A stretch of 64,000 nt of DNA from G965216905 sp965216905 (GCA_965216905.1 OZ244213.1:2666001-2730000), one strand, 5' to 3'; counted from the first letter of the stretch, positions 49,411-58,433 are shown. Notes: generated by a model not told the origin, from the sequence alone. Made by a program: numbers and translations.

Positions 49411-50073
49411 ATGAATGGGTTCTCTCACAAACGCCTCGCGTATGCCTTTGTGCTCCTGGCGCTGTTGGTCTCGGCCTGCGGAGGCGGGGCGGAACCGGCG
49501 GCGAGTGCCGATCCGGAGTCCGTGGACTCGCCGGCGGCGGTCGAATCGACCACCGGCGACCCGGCCGTCGAGCCGTCGGAGCCCGTGACGCCCGCGGAGA
49601 CACCCGCGGAGACGCCCGCGTCGGAGCAGACGGAGGAGGAAGACGCAGCCGACGAACTGCCGATGGCACCCGACTTCGACCTCGTCCTCGGCGACGGCTC
49701 CACATTCACCCTCTCGGCGGTCGACAAGCCCGTCTATCTGGTGTTCTGGGCCGAGTGGTGAGGCACCTGTCGACGGGAGTTGCCCGTCGTCGACGCAATT
49801 GCAGCCGAGTACGCCGGAGACGTCGAGTTCGTTGCGGTGGCGTGGAAGGGAAGTCCGGAGGCGACCGCCCAGCGGGCGGACGAGCTCTTGACCTCCGGCC
49901 ATGTCCGCTGGGGACTGGACGAGACCGAGGAGATCTTTGCGGCCTATGGGGTTCCGTACCAACCGGTCACCGTTCTGATCGACGGAGACCGACGTCTCAT
50001 CGGCGGCTGGCCGGGCGCGGCCGAAGCCGACGCGATTCGAGACGCCATCGACGAGTATCTGCTGGGAGCCTGA
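49411..50073 (+). CDS. Selenocysteine-containing TlpA/thioredoxin-like lipoprotein (TGA read as Sec)
   Basis: 220 aa if TGA at 49759-49761 is decoded. Lipobox LLVSAC (Cys23), a Pro/Glu/Ala-rich linker, then a TlpA-like fold: MAPDFDLVLGDGSTFTLSAV, VYLVFWAEW, TGA, GTCRRELPVVDAIAAEYAG, and cis-Pro loop VPYQPVTVLIDG. The stop sits exactly where the first active-site Cys belongs (FWAEWC-xxC), giving U117-GT-C120. Sequence on both sides is typical and in one frame, so it is not a decayed gene. Two Cys relatives are in this window (54175-54795, 63257-63799). A SECIS-like stem-loop follows. Alternative: a nonsense mutation or sequencing error. Confidence 0.8.
49769..49794 (+). promoter_or_regulatory. 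Candidate bacterial SECIS element
   Basis: Just after the TGA, GACGGG (49772-49777) pairs with CCCGTC (49783-49788) around loop AGTTG, and the outer GTC/GAC pairs add three more base pairs across a 3-base bulge. The loop starts 16 nt after TGA and has G as second base, within the usual limits for bacterial SECIS elements that bind SelB. Confidence 0.55.
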
Positions 50074-50084
50074 ACCGCCTATAG

Positions 50085-50107
50085 TTCTTGCAAGTAGCTT
50101 GCAAGAA
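50085..50107. promoter_or_regulatory. Nur-type (nickel regulator) operator before cbiM
   Basis: Two 10-bp arms, TTCTTGCAAG and CTTGCAAGAA, form a perfect inverted repeat around TAG. It contains TTGCAA-N5-TTGCAA, the known Streptomyces Nur box consensus. A TATAGT -10-like hexamer overlaps its left edge (50080-50085) and the cbiM ATG is 10 bp downstream, so bound repressor would cover the transcription start. Confidence 0.8.
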
Positions 50108-50116
50108 GGCGGACAC

Positions 50117-51094
50117 ATGCACATCCCGGAAGGCTTCATCAACGGTGCCACTTCCGCCGGGGCCGCGGTGGCAGCCGCCGGCGGGGTTGCTGCGTCACTG
50201 CGCTCCTCCGCCGCCCGGCTGGCCGATCGCCAGGTGCCGATGGCCGGGCTCGCGGCAGCCTTCATCTTCGTGTTGCAGATGCTCAACTTCCCGGTGGCGG
50301 CGGGGACCACCGGACACCTTCTCGGTGGGGCGCTGGCCACCATTCTGTTGGGTCCCGGCCTGGGCATCACCGTCGTCGCAGTGGTAGTAGTGGTGCAGGC
50401 GTTGATCTTCGCCGACGGTGGGCTCTCGGCCCTGGGCTTGAACGTGGTCAACATGGCGATCGTTACCTCGCTGGTCGCCTGGGCGGTACACCGGCTCGGC
50501 ATGACGGTTCGACGAAGCCAGACGGCGGTCCTCGTCACCTCGATGGTGGCGGCCTGGGCGTCGGTGGTGGCGTCGTCGGCGGCCTTCTCGATGGAGTACC
50601 TGATCGGTGGCCGCGGGGGAGTCGAGCCGGCCACCGTGCTGGGAGCGATGCTCGGCACGCACGCACTGATCGGCATCGGGGAGGGGATCATCACGTCGAC
50701 GATCGTCGGCGCGGTGCTCGCCGTCCGGCCCGATCTGGTCTGGGGTGCTCGCGGTCTCGACGATCCCCGCTCGGCCGGCCCGCTCAGCCGCCGGGTCGTG
50801 GGAGGATTTGTCGCCGCCGGGCTGGTGGCGGCGACGTTGCTGGTGGTGTTCGTCGCTCCCAACGCGGCATCGGATCCCGATGGACTCGAGCGGGTGGCGC
50901 TGGATACCGGCTTCGCGGAGTCGGCGGTGGACTCGATCGTGGGCGGTCCGTTTGCCGGCTATGGGTTCCAGGGAATCGACGAACCGCTCGGCACTATCGT
51001 CGCCGGAATGGTGGGGATGGTGGTGACGTTCGCCGCCGGTTTGATCGTTGCGGGGGTCGTGCGGCGGCTCCGCCGCCGGGCGGCTCATCCGTGA
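50117..51094 (+). CDS. cbiM: ECF-type cobalt/nickel transporter, CbiM (with CbiN-like PDGLE domain)
   Basis: 325 aa. It begins MHIPEGFINGATSAG; the extracellular N-terminal His of such proteins binds Ni or Co. Membrane domain with FPVAAGTTGHLLGGALATIL, LGLNVVNMAIV and GTHALIGIGEGIITS. The C-terminal section (DPDGLERVALDTGF and a last membrane helix) is the PDGLE domain that replaces a separate CbiN. Substrate-binding component of the transporter. Operator directly upstream; overlaps cbiQ by GTGA. Confidence 0.92.
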   Translation: MHIPEGFINGATSAGAAVAAAGGVAASLRSSAARLADRQVPMAGLAAAFIFVLQMLNFPVAAGTTGHLLGGALATILLGPGLGITVVAVVVVVQALIFADGGLSALGLNVVNMAIVTSLVAWAVHRLGMTVRRSQTAVLVTSMVAAWASVVASSAAFSMEYLIGGRGGVEPATVLGAMLGTHALIGIGEGIITSTIVGAVLAVRPDLVWGARGLDDPRSAGPLSRRVVGGFVAAGLVAATLLVVFVAPNAASDPDGLERVALDTGFAESAVDSIVGGPFAGYGFQGIDEPLGTIVAGMVGMVVTFAAGLIVAGVVRRLRRRAAHP

Positions 51095-51852
51095 GCGGGA
51101 CCCACGCTCATGCGTTGACGGTGCACGGCCATGGGCCGATCCACCGGCTTCCCGCCCACGTCAAGCTCGTCTCGATGGTCGCATTCCTGCTGGCGGTCGT
51201 GGCGACACCACCTCGCCAGGTGTGGGCGTTCGGCGTGTACGCCGGGTTGGTGATCGGCGTGTTGACGTTCTCCGAGGTGCCCTTTGGTCACTTCCTTCGA
51301 CGAATGACCATCGAGACACCCTTCGTCTTGTTCGCGGTGGCGCTTCCCTTCCTCGGCTCGGGCCCTCGCACGGAGTTCCTCGGGCTCACGGTGTCGAGCG
51401 AAGGCCTCGTGGCGGCGTGGAACATCGTCGCCAAGGCAACCCTGGGCGTCGCCGCCTCGGTCCTCTTGGTCTCCACCACCGAGATCCCACACATCCTCGA
51501 CGGGCTGCGCCGCCTTCGGGCACCACGAGTGATGGTGGCGGTCGCCGGCTTCATGGTCCGCTACATCGAGGTCATCGCCGACGAGCTGAAACGGATGCGT
51601 CGCGCCATGTCGGCGCGCGGCTACGAACCGACATGGCTCGGTCAGACCAGGGCCCTCGCCACCGCCGGCGGAGCCCTGTTCATCCGCTCCTATGAGCGAG
51701 GGGAGCGAGTCCACCAGGCAATGGTTGCCCGAGGGTTCTCCGGTGCGATGCCCGAGACGTCACAGCAGCGGCCGGATCCGATGGTATGGCCCATCGGCCT
51801 CTCCGTTCCCGCAGCAGCGTGGATGATCACGCTGTCGGCGTGGCTGGCATGA
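51091..51852 (+). CDS. cbiQ: ECF transporter transmembrane protein CbiQ
   Basis: 253 aa from GTG. Membrane protein with HRLPAHVKLVSMVAFLLAVV at the start and the coupling motifs MRRAMSARGYEPTW and HQAMVARGFSGAMP (A-R-G repeats that contact the ATPase). Energy-coupling T-component. ATGA overlap with cbiO. Confidence 0.92.
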   Translation: MSGTHAHALTVHGHGPIHRLPAHVKLVSMVAFLLAVVATPPRQVWAFGVYAGLVIGVLTFSEVPFGHFLRRMTIETPFVLFAVALPFLGSGPRTEFLGLTVSSEGLVAAWNIVAKATLGVAASVLLVSTTEIPHILDGLRRLRAPRVMVAVAGFMVRYIEVIADELKRMRRAMSARGYEPTWLGQTRALATAGGALFIRSYERGERVHQAMVARGFSGAMPETSQQRPDPMVWPIGLSVPAAAWMITLSAWLA

Positions 51853-52619
51853 CGGCCGACCGTCCCCCTGCGCTGGCGATTCGCGACCTGCGGTACTCGT
51901 ACCCGGATGGGACTGATGTCCTGCACGGTGTCGACCTCACGGTCGAGTCCGGAGAACGCGTCGCGCTCCTCGGTCCGAACGGCGCCGGGAAGACCACTCT
52001 GCTGCTCCAGTTGATCGGCATCCTCACGCCGTCCGGCGGAAGTGTGTCGGTGGCCGGCCGTGATCTCGACGACACGACCGTCGCCGAGATTCGACGACGG
52101 GTCGGGATGGTGTTCCAGGATCCGGACGACCAGCTGTTCATGCCGACGGTGGCCGAGGACGTCGCCTTCGGTCCGGCCAACCGCGGGTTGACCGGTGACG
52201 ATCTCGCCGCCCGGGTGGCGGAGTCCCTGGCACTCGTGGACATGGAGGGCTCCGAAGGTCGGGCACCACACCATCTGTCGGGCGGTGAGCGTCGAAGAGT
52301 GGCGCTCGCCGGCGTCCTGGCGATGCATCCCGACGTTCTCGTGCTCGACGAGCCAACGTCCAACCTCGATCCGGCCGGCCGACGCGAGCTTGCCGAGGTG
52401 CTGAGCCGGCTCCCGGCCACCGTGCTGATCGTTACCCACGATCTCCCGTACGCACTTCGTCTCTGTGAACGGTCGGCGGTCATGAACGACGGGAGGGTGG
52501 TCGCCGATGGGCCGACCGGTGCAATCCTCGGGGACGCCGAGGTCATGGCTGCCAACCGGCTGGAGCTCCCGTTCGGCTTCGATCCCGCCAACGTGACGTC
52601 CCCGCGCCAGACTCTCTGA
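51849..52619 (+). CDS. cbiO: ECF transporter ATP-binding protein CbiO
   Basis: 256 aa. Walker A GPNGAGKTT, Q-loop MVFQDPDDQLFMPTVAEDVA (the ECF-type DDQ.F), signature LSGGERRR, Walker B VLVLDEPTSNLDP, H-loop VTHD. It drives the CbiMQ transporter. Sufficiently complete to function as a homodimer. Confidence 0.93.
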   Translation: MTADRPPALAIRDLRYSYPDGTDVLHGVDLTVESGERVALLGPNGAGKTTLLLQLIGILTPSGGSVSVAGRDLDDTTVAEIRRRVGMVFQDPDDQLFMPTVAEDVAFGPANRGLTGDDLAARVAESLALVDMEGSEGRAPHHLSGGERRRVALAGVLAMHPDVLVLDEPTSNLDPAGRRELAEVLSRLPATVLIVTHDLPYALRLCERSAVMNDGRVVADGPTGAILGDAEVMAANRLELPFGFDPANVTSPRQTL

Positions 52620-52622
52620 ACC

Positions 52623-54074
52623 GTGCGGACATTGGAGACGATTCAGCTTGCGGTCGTTGCGCTGGCCGTGTTGATCCCGGCCGTCGTCGGCTTCCGCCTG
52701 GCTAGAGGTCGGGTGGCGCTGGCGCTGATCGGCTCGATGATCGCCCAGCTGCTCTTTGAAGGGTTCCGATGGCAGCTGGTGCCGCTCGAGATGGCGACGG
52801 TGGGGCTGGCCGCCGGCGACCTCCTCTGGGAGGATCGGAGGGTCCGCGGATTCCATCGAATCCGTCGGAGCGTGCTCGGGGTGATGGGTCTCGCCTTGAT
52901 CGCCGCCGGTCCGATCGTGCTGCCCGTTCCCGAGCTTCCTCGGCCAACCGGTGCATTCGAGATCGGGACGCGGACGTTCGTGCTGGTGGACGCCGAGCGA
53001 TCGGAGCAGTACGGGTTGCCGGAACCCGTTCCCGACGAGGAACCGGAGCCCGACATGGGCGACGAGGAAGAGGAACCCGGCGAGCCCAGGCGGTTGGTCG
53101 TCCAGGCTTGGTTCCCGGCGCGTGTCTTCACCGAAGACGCCGAGCGTGCGTCGTGGAACCCGGACATCGACGTGGTCGGGCCGGCGGTCGCCGAGCGAAT
53201 CGGCGTCCCTTCGTTCTTCCTCTCCCACGTGCGTTCGGTCGAGTCGCACGCATACGAGAATGTGCCACCCATGTCGGGACGGATGCCGGTGGTGATCTAC
53301 TCCCACGGCTGGACCGGTTTCCGCGGAATTGCCCTCGATCAGATCGAAGCCCTCGCCTCGAGTGGATTCCTGGTTCTCGCTGCCGACCACACCTACGGGT
53401 CGATTGCCACTCGCTTTCCCGACGACGGGACGGTCATCCGTTTCGACCCCCGGGCCCTCCCCGACGAGGAAACCGTCGATGAAGCGCAGTACGACGACGC
53501 GGCCGAGCAACTCGTCGAGACCTTCGCCGACGACCTGACCGCGATCGTCGCCGCATTGGACGAGGGTGCCGAAGGACCGTTTGGACCGCTGGCGGACAGC
53601 GCCGACACCTCGACCCTCGGCTTCTTCGGGCACTCGACCGGTGGCGGCGCGGCGCTGGCGGCATGCCTGGAAGAGGAACGCTGCAGCGGAGTGGCCGGGC
53701 TCGATCCGTGGGTGGAGCCCGTTCCGGATCGGTTGATCGCAGAAGACCTCGTCGTGCCCTCGATGTTTCTCCGGTCCGGGGGCTGGATCGACACTCCCAA
53801 CGACCTACGGCTTCGCGGCGTGGCGGAGCGAAGTCCGGCCGCCGCCTATCTCGGTGGCATTCCCTCGGCCGGTCACGGCGATTTCGTGATGACGCCTCTC
53901 CTCTCGCCGGTGGGGAGCTTTCTCGGTCTGCGAGGCGAGATCGATGGGGATCTGGTGCTGTCGATCGTCAGCGAACGACTCGTCGGCTTCTTCGAACGGC
54001 ACCTCCTGGGACTGGGCGGCGGGATCCTGGACGAGCCACCACCGGCGGAGTTGGAGTGGGAGCTGCTTTCGTGA
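52623..54074 (+). CDS. Membrane-anchored alpha/beta hydrolase (PAF acetylhydrolase-like)
   Basis: 483 aa from GTG. Three or four N-terminal membrane helices (AVVALAVLIPAVVGFRLARG, VLGVMGLALIAAGPIVLPVP), then an extracytoplasmic hydrolase: VVIYSHGWTGFRGIALDQIE (oxyanion region), LGFFGHSTGGGAALAACLEE (GxSxG nucleophile) and a late SAGHGDF (His). A negatively charged insert (PDEEPEPDMGDEEEEPGE) lies near residue 140. Such enzymes cleave lipid or ester bonds; substrate unknown. It starts 3 bp after cbiO but its role looks unrelated. Confidence 0.82.
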   Translation: MRTLETIQLAVVALAVLIPAVVGFRLARGRVALALIGSMIAQLLFEGFRWQLVPLEMATVGLAAGDLLWEDRRVRGFHRIRRSVLGVMGLALIAAGPIVLPVPELPRPTGAFEIGTRTFVLVDAERSEQYGLPEPVPDEEPEPDMGDEEEEPGEPRRLVVQAWFPARVFTEDAERASWNPDIDVVGPAVAERIGVPSFFLSHVRSVESHAYENVPPMSGRMPVVIYSHGWTGFRGIALDQIEALASSGFLVLAADHTYGSIATRFPDDGTVIRFDPRALPDEETVDEAQYDDAAEQLVETFADDLTAIVAALDEGAEGPFGPLADSADTSTLGFFGHSTGGGAALAACLEEERCSGVAGLDPWVEPVPDRLIAEDLVVPSMFLRSGGWIDTPNDLRLRGVAERSPAAAYLGGIPSAGHGDFVMTPLLSPVGSFLGLRGEIDGDLVLSIVSERLVGFFERHLLGLGGGILDEPPPAELEWELLS

Positions 54075-54174
54075 CCGATCGGCGTCAGCGACTGGCGACA
54101 CCAACGGGGAGCATCGGTCGGTGTATCCACTGCGATGCCGGCCCGGTCCGAGGTGTCGGTGCTGGTGGCTGGAT

Positions 54175-54795
54175 CTACTCCGGGTTGGACTGAACGTCGC
54201 CGACGATCTGGGTACCGGGCGTATCCCCAGCGAGCATGGCGTCGATCGTCCGGGCGAGGAGGAGCGCGTTGGTCTCGCCTTGGATGCGTCCCTGGACGAG
54301 TCCGTCGGCATCGATGAAGTAGGTCTCCGGCACGCCACGAATCCCGAGCGCGATGGCGGCGTCGCTGGCCGGATCGTAGAGGTAGAGGGTCGAGGGGCTC
54401 CTCCCCACCTCGGCGAGGAAGTCGACCGCGTCGACGGCCCGGTCCTGGAAGGTGATGCCCACGAACTGGACGTCGAGTCCGGCGTACGCCTCGGCGGTGG
54501 CCACCAGGGCGGCGTGTTCGCTCCTGCACTGCAAACACCATGAGGCGAAGAAGTTGACGACCGTGACGTCGGCTTGGATGGACGCGAGATCGACCGTGTC
54601 GGTGCCGTCGAGCTCCAGCAGCTCGATGGATGGGACCGGTTGGCCGATCAGCGGCGAGTCGCTGAGCGCCGGATCGCTCCCGAATCGGCTGGCGAAGACC
54701 ACCGCGGATGCCGCACAGCCGATGACGACAACCCACGCCGCCCACCGTGCAACGGTCCCGGCGGAACGTTCGGCCGAGCCGATCCTCGCCTTCAT
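54175..54795 (-). CDS. ccmG: Thiol-disulfide protein CcmG/TlpA-like
   Basis: 206 aa. One membrane anchor (VARWAAWVVVIGCAASAVVF), then a thioredoxin fold with VNFFASWCLQCRSEHAALV (active site CLQC) and GVPETYFIDADG (cis-Pro). Last gene of the ccm operon, where CcmG keeps apocytochrome heme-binding cysteines reduced. ATGA overlap with the TPR gene. Confidence 0.88.
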   Translation of the reverse strand: MKARIGSAERSAGTVARWAAWVVVIGCAASAVVFASRFGSDPALSDSPLIGQPVPSIELLELDGTDTVDLASIQADVTVVNFFASWCLQCRSEHAALVATAEAYAGLDVQFVGITFQDRAVDAVDFLAEVGRSPSTLYLYDPASDAAIALGIRGVPETYFIDADGLVQGRIQGETNALLLARTIDAMLAGDTPGTQIVGDVQSNPE

Positions 54796-55592
54796 CGTTC
54801 GCACCCGCCGCCGGAGCGGAGCGCGACCAGATCCTGTTCCATCTGGGTGCGCGCGTCGCCGTCGATGGAGTCCCGGGTCACGAGGTCGGCCAGGATTTGC
54901 TCCGCTTGTGCCCGATCGCGATCGGAGCACCAGAGGATCTGAGCTTCGACGTACTGCGTTTCCGGTGCCGACGGGATCAGCTCCGTCGACCGGTCGACGA
55001 GCTGGAGTGCGAGGTCGGTCTCGCCGTTGAGCCAGACGATCCACGCCATGCGCGTCAGCGTGGGTGCGGCCACCTCCGCGCTCGGGGGTGGCTCCGCTTG
55101 GAGGATCGCCTGCAGCTGGTCGAACGCCGCGTCGTACTCCTGTTTGGCGAGCTTGCGCTCGGCGAGGGCGAGCCGCATCCGGGGGAGCTGCTCGGCGACG
55201 GCCGGGTCGCCGGCGAACGAGTTGATGGCCGCCAGCATCGCCTCGTCGGAGATGTTCTCGAGGTCGATGTCGTCGGCCTGGTCGGCGACACCCTGCAACG
55301 TGTCGACGTCTCGGCGTTGCACGAACTGCCCGGCAACACCCACCGACACCGCCAGGGCTGCCACCAGCAGCGCGCCGCCGACGAGGATGCGGACCCGGGA
55401 GCGCGGGGTCGGAGGAGATGCGGGCATTGCGGTGAGTTCACGCATCAGACCGGCTCGCTCGTCGTCATAGGTCCGGCGGAGCCGTGCACCCGTCTCGGCA
55501 TCGATCTCGCCGGAAGCCACCTGACGAGCCAGATCTTCGATGTCGCGGTCGACCTGGCGGAGACGGTCTTCGATGGCGAGTCGTTGGCTCAT
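54792..55592 (-). CDS. TPR-containing CcmI-like protein
   Basis: 266 aa. N-terminal helix-rich part (SQRLAIEDRLRQVDRDIEDL), one membrane helix (VRILVGGALLVAALAVSVGV), then TPR-like helices (AERKLAKQEYDAAFDQLQAI, NGETDLALQLVDRSTELIPS). In System I, CcmI chaperones apocytochrome c to the heme ligase. The placement between ccmH and ccmG supports that role. Confidence 0.75.
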   Translation of the reverse strand: MSQRLAIEDRLRQVDRDIEDLARQVASGEIDAETGARLRRTYDDERAGLMRELTAMPASPPTPRSRVRILVGGALLVAALAVSVGVAGQFVQRRDVDTLQGVADQADDIDLENISDEAMLAAINSFAGDPAVAEQLPRMRLALAERKLAKQEYDAAFDQLQAILQAEPPPSAEVAAPTLTRMAWIVWLNGETDLALQLVDRSTELIPSAPETQYVEAQILWCSDRDRAQAEQILADLVTRDSIDGDARTQMEQDLVALRSGGGCER

Positions 55593-56002
55593 CGGCTCGC
55601 CGCCTCTTGCTCCGTCGCCTCTGCGTCCCGACGGCGACCGAGGCCGACCACCACGCCGACCACCACCACCGCGGCCGGCAGCACCCACAACACGGCCGTC
55701 CGGGCACCGAAGCGTGGATCGAGGCGCTGGGCGTCGGATCCGTATCCGGCGAGCACCGCCTCGATCACCTGCTCGTCACTCAGTCCGTCGTCGATCCGCT
55801 CTCGGACCAGCGTCATCATGGACTCGGCGAGCGTCGCCGGTGAGTCGGCGATCGACTCGCCCGAGCACACGGGACAACGGATTTGGCGTCCGATGCGCAG
55901 CGCTCGGTCGACGTCGGGTTCCGGTGCGGTGGCGACCGCAGCCACGATGAAGATGCCGAGCGCCACCGTCACCAGCGTGCGCAGCCGGCTTCCCATGCTC
56001 AT
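55589..56002 (-). CDS. ccmH: Cytochrome c maturation protein CcmH
   Basis: 137 aa. Motif RQIRCPVCSGESIADSPATL (LRCxxC of CcmH), then LVRERIDDGLSDEQVIEAVL and a C-terminal membrane helix (AVLWVLPAAVVVVGVVVGLG). It reduces or presents apocytochrome cysteines to the CcmF heme lyase complex. ATGA overlaps on both sides. Confidence 0.93.
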   Translation of the reverse strand: MSMGSRLRTLVTVALGIFIVAAVATAPEPDVDRALRIGRQIRCPVCSGESIADSPATLAESMMTLVRERIDDGLSDEQVIEAVLAGYGSDAQRLDPRFGARTAVLWVLPAAVVVVGVVVGLGRRRDAEATEQEAASR

Positions 56003-58029
56003 GTCCGTTCCAAGGTGGGGGCGATCCGACTCCGGTCACCGATCGTGCCGTCCCGTCGGGGGCCGGAGCGGCGCCGCATGGCGGCGAGACCGCCGACGGC
56101 GGTGACGATTCCGCCCAACCAGAGCAGACCCACGAGTGGCGACGTGTCGAGTTCCACCACCACGGTCGCGTCCGAGACGGAGCTCCGCAGCGTCGCATAC
56201 AGGTCTCCGAATGGACGGGAGTACACCGCCGGGGTGAGGATTCCTTGGCTGGAAGTGGCGTAGTGGTTGACGGTTGGTCTCAGCGTGGTGACGGCCTCGC
56301 CATCGTGCTCCACCGCCAACCGAACCCCCTCCACCCACCGGTTCGGCTCGTTGCGGATGAACGGTTCTTCGTATGTCACCGTGTACCCCGCAAACTCGAA
56401 CGAGTCGCCGGGAGCGATGGTCACGGTCGTATGCGTTCCGAGGTTCGAGAGAAAGGCGAGGCCCACCGCCACCAGCGCCACACCGGCGTGACTCAGCTGC
56501 CCTCCCCAGTATCTGCGATCGCCGTCGACCACCCGGCGAAGCGACGTCAGGTCGACTGGCCCGTGCCGCGACGCCTGGTCCCAGAGCTGGCGGATCGGCA
56601 CGGCGGCGACGAGGACCCCGAGCACCACGGCGAGCACCACCCAACCGATGCGGGTGACGAAGATCACCGTCAGCGCCCCCGCAACCAGTGCCGCCTGCAG
56701 CGGGCCGTGAATCCGCTCCCACACGATGCCGGGCCGGGCCGCCCGCCACGGCATCGCGGAGCCGAGCCCCATCGTGAGGAGTAGGGCAAAGGAAAGGGGG
56801 AGGGCCAGCCGATCGAAGAATGGCCGGCCAACCTGCACCATCTCACCGCTGGTCGCCTCGATGAAGATCGGATAGACCGTGCCGACGAACACCATCACTC
56901 CGAAGGCGGTGAGGAGCAGGTTGTTGGCCAGGAACGAACCTTCACGACTCGCCAATGACTCCATCCGCGAGGGCTGGGCCACCGCCGCGGCGCGAACCGC
57001 AAAGAGGGCGAAGCCCCCTGCCGTGACGAACACCAAGAACCCGAGGAGGGCCGGTCCGATCGCCGACTGGGTGAATGAGTGGACGGACAGAAAGGTCCCG
57101 GACCGGGTCAGATATGTTCCAAAGATGGTGAGCGCAAACGCAGAGATCACCAGCACGAAGTTCCAGGACTGGAGCATCCCTCGACGCTGCTGCACCAGTG
57201 CCGAGTGGAGAAACGCCGTGGCCACCAGCCAAGGCATCAAAGAGGCGTTCTCGACCGGATCCCAGGCCCAATAGCCGCCCCAGCTGAGCACCTCGTACGC
57301 CCACCAGCTGCCCAGCACGATGCCCAGCGTCAGGAACGACCAGGCGGTCTGCGCCCAGCGCCGAGAGCGAGACAACCACTCGCCGCCCGGGAGCCCCAGG
57401 GCGAGAGCCGACATCGCAAAGGCGAACGGGGCGGTCATGCCCACGTATCCCAGGTAGAGGACCGGTGGGTGCACTGCCATCAACAGATGATTCTGAAGCA
57501 GCGCGTTGGGTCCCGGCCCATCCGCCGGAGCCTCGGCGCCGATGAGCGGCACCGGACTGGAGCGGAGGCAACCGATCTCGGCGGCTTCCACACACGTCTC
57601 GAAAGGGTTGGCGATGGTGGCCATGACACCGAAGAAGAACAGAGCCACCACCCCCATCACCGCCAAAGCACCTGCCGAGAGCCGTCCGGGTCGCCGCCGG
57701 TGATCTCGGGCGACGAGCCACGTGTACCCGGCGAGAACGAGGCCCCAAAGGACGATCGACCCTTCGAGCGCGGCCCAACCGGTGGCGATATTGAACGGGA
57801 AGGGGGTGGATCGGGCATGGTGATCGGCCACGTATCGGATGCTGAAGTCGTTGGTCACCACCGCCGCCTCCAACGACAAGAACGCGGCGATACCCGACCA
57901 CAGCAGCCATCGGGCAGGGCCGACCGGATCGTCGCGATGCCCCATCGCGGCTCGCACTCCTCGGAACACCAACAGACCGGCCAGGCCGGTACCGGCGACG
58001 ACCGAGGCAGTGCCCAACAGCCCCAGCAT
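55999..58029 (-). CDS. ccmF: Heme lyase subunit CcmF
   Basis: 676 aa with about 14 membrane helices. The WWD heme-handling motif is SWGGYWAWDPVENASLMPWL; conserved His lie in LLMAVHPPVLYLGYVG, SVHSFTQSAIG and QLSHAGVALVAVG. CcmF attaches heme from CcmE to apocytochrome c with CcmH. Overlaps ccmE by TGATG. Confidence 0.96.
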   Translation of the reverse strand: MLGLLGTASVVAGTGLAGLLVFRGVRAAMGHRDDPVGPARWLLWSGIAAFLSLEAAVVTNDFSIRYVADHHARSTPFPFNIATGWAALEGSIVLWGLVLAGYTWLVARDHRRRPGRLSAGALAVMGVVALFFFGVMATIANPFETCVEAAEIGCLRSSPVPLIGAEAPADGPGPNALLQNHLLMAVHPPVLYLGYVGMTAPFAFAMSALALGLPGGEWLSRSRRWAQTAWSFLTLGIVLGSWWAYEVLSWGGYWAWDPVENASLMPWLVATAFLHSALVQQRRGMLQSWNFVLVISAFALTIFGTYLTRSGTFLSVHSFTQSAIGPALLGFLVFVTAGGFALFAVRAAAVAQPSRMESLASREGSFLANNLLLTAFGVMVFVGTVYPIFIEATSGEMVQVGRPFFDRLALPLSFALLLTMGLGSAMPWRAARPGIVWERIHGPLQAALVAGALTVIFVTRIGWVVLAVVLGVLVAAVPIRQLWDQASRHGPVDLTSLRRVVDGDRRYWGGQLSHAGVALVAVGLAFLSNLGTHTTVTIAPGDSFEFAGYTVTYEEPFIRNEPNRWVEGVRLAVEHDGEAVTTLRPTVNHYATSSQGILTPAVYSRPFGDLYATLRSSVSDATVVVELDTSPLVGLLWLGGIVTAVGGLAAMRRRSGPRRDGTIGDRSRIAPTLERT

Positions 58030-58433
58030 CAGCGTGCGTAGTTCCCGGTCGACGGAGCCGAGTAGTTCTCGTCGTGTCGAATCAACGCCTCGTCGGCGAC
58101 ATAGGTTCGGCCATCCCAACCCCCGGTGAGCAGCACCGGCTGGTTGTCGTCGAACAAAGGCGGAGGCGTGTTGATCAGCCGAACCGGAACCGTGGCACCG
58201 CCGTCGGTGACCTCGAACTCGGTCGTGCCCGCTCCGACCGTCACCACCGTTCCCGCCACGACCGTTCCCGACAGGCGGAATCGCTCTCCATCGCCGAAAT
58301 CGGCGCGCGACTCGTCGGCTTCGCTCACCGTGAGGAAGTACACCAGATCGTCATCGAGTGACCGGACGAGGAAGAACCCGGCCACCGCCACTCCAACGAT
58401 CGCCAGCGCGGCGATGCCCCGCTGCGTACTCAT
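58029..58433 (-). CDS. ccmE: Heme chaperone CcmE
   Basis: 134 aa. An N-terminal membrane anchor and an OB-fold ending in ADEALIRHDENYSAPS, where the His in HDENY is the covalent heme-binding residue (this is the HxxxY type). It receives heme from CcmABCD and passes it to CcmF. Confidence 0.94.
   Translation of the reverse strand: MSTQRGIAALAIVGVAVAGFFLVRSLDDDLVYFLTVSEADESRADFGDGERFRLSGTVVAGTVVTVGAGTTEFEVTDGGATVPVRLINTPPPLFDDNQPVLLTGGWDGRTYVADEALIRHDENYSAPSTGNYAR

Noticed and set aside
49117..50862. 581-codon minus-strand open frame
   Set aside because: Composition (Ala/Thr/Ser/Pro-rich, no domain) is that of an antisense shadow of the plus-strand genes for the Fur-type regulator, selenoprotein and CbiM.
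50117..52619. Cobalamin riboswitch in front of cbiM
   Set aside because: Only about 45 bp separate the selenoprotein stop and cbiM, too short for the riboswitch; a Nur-type palindrome occupies the space.
51690..53633. 647-codon minus-strand open frame
   Set aside because: It mirrors cbiO and the hydrolase gene, both of which have clear family motifs; the antisense reading has none.
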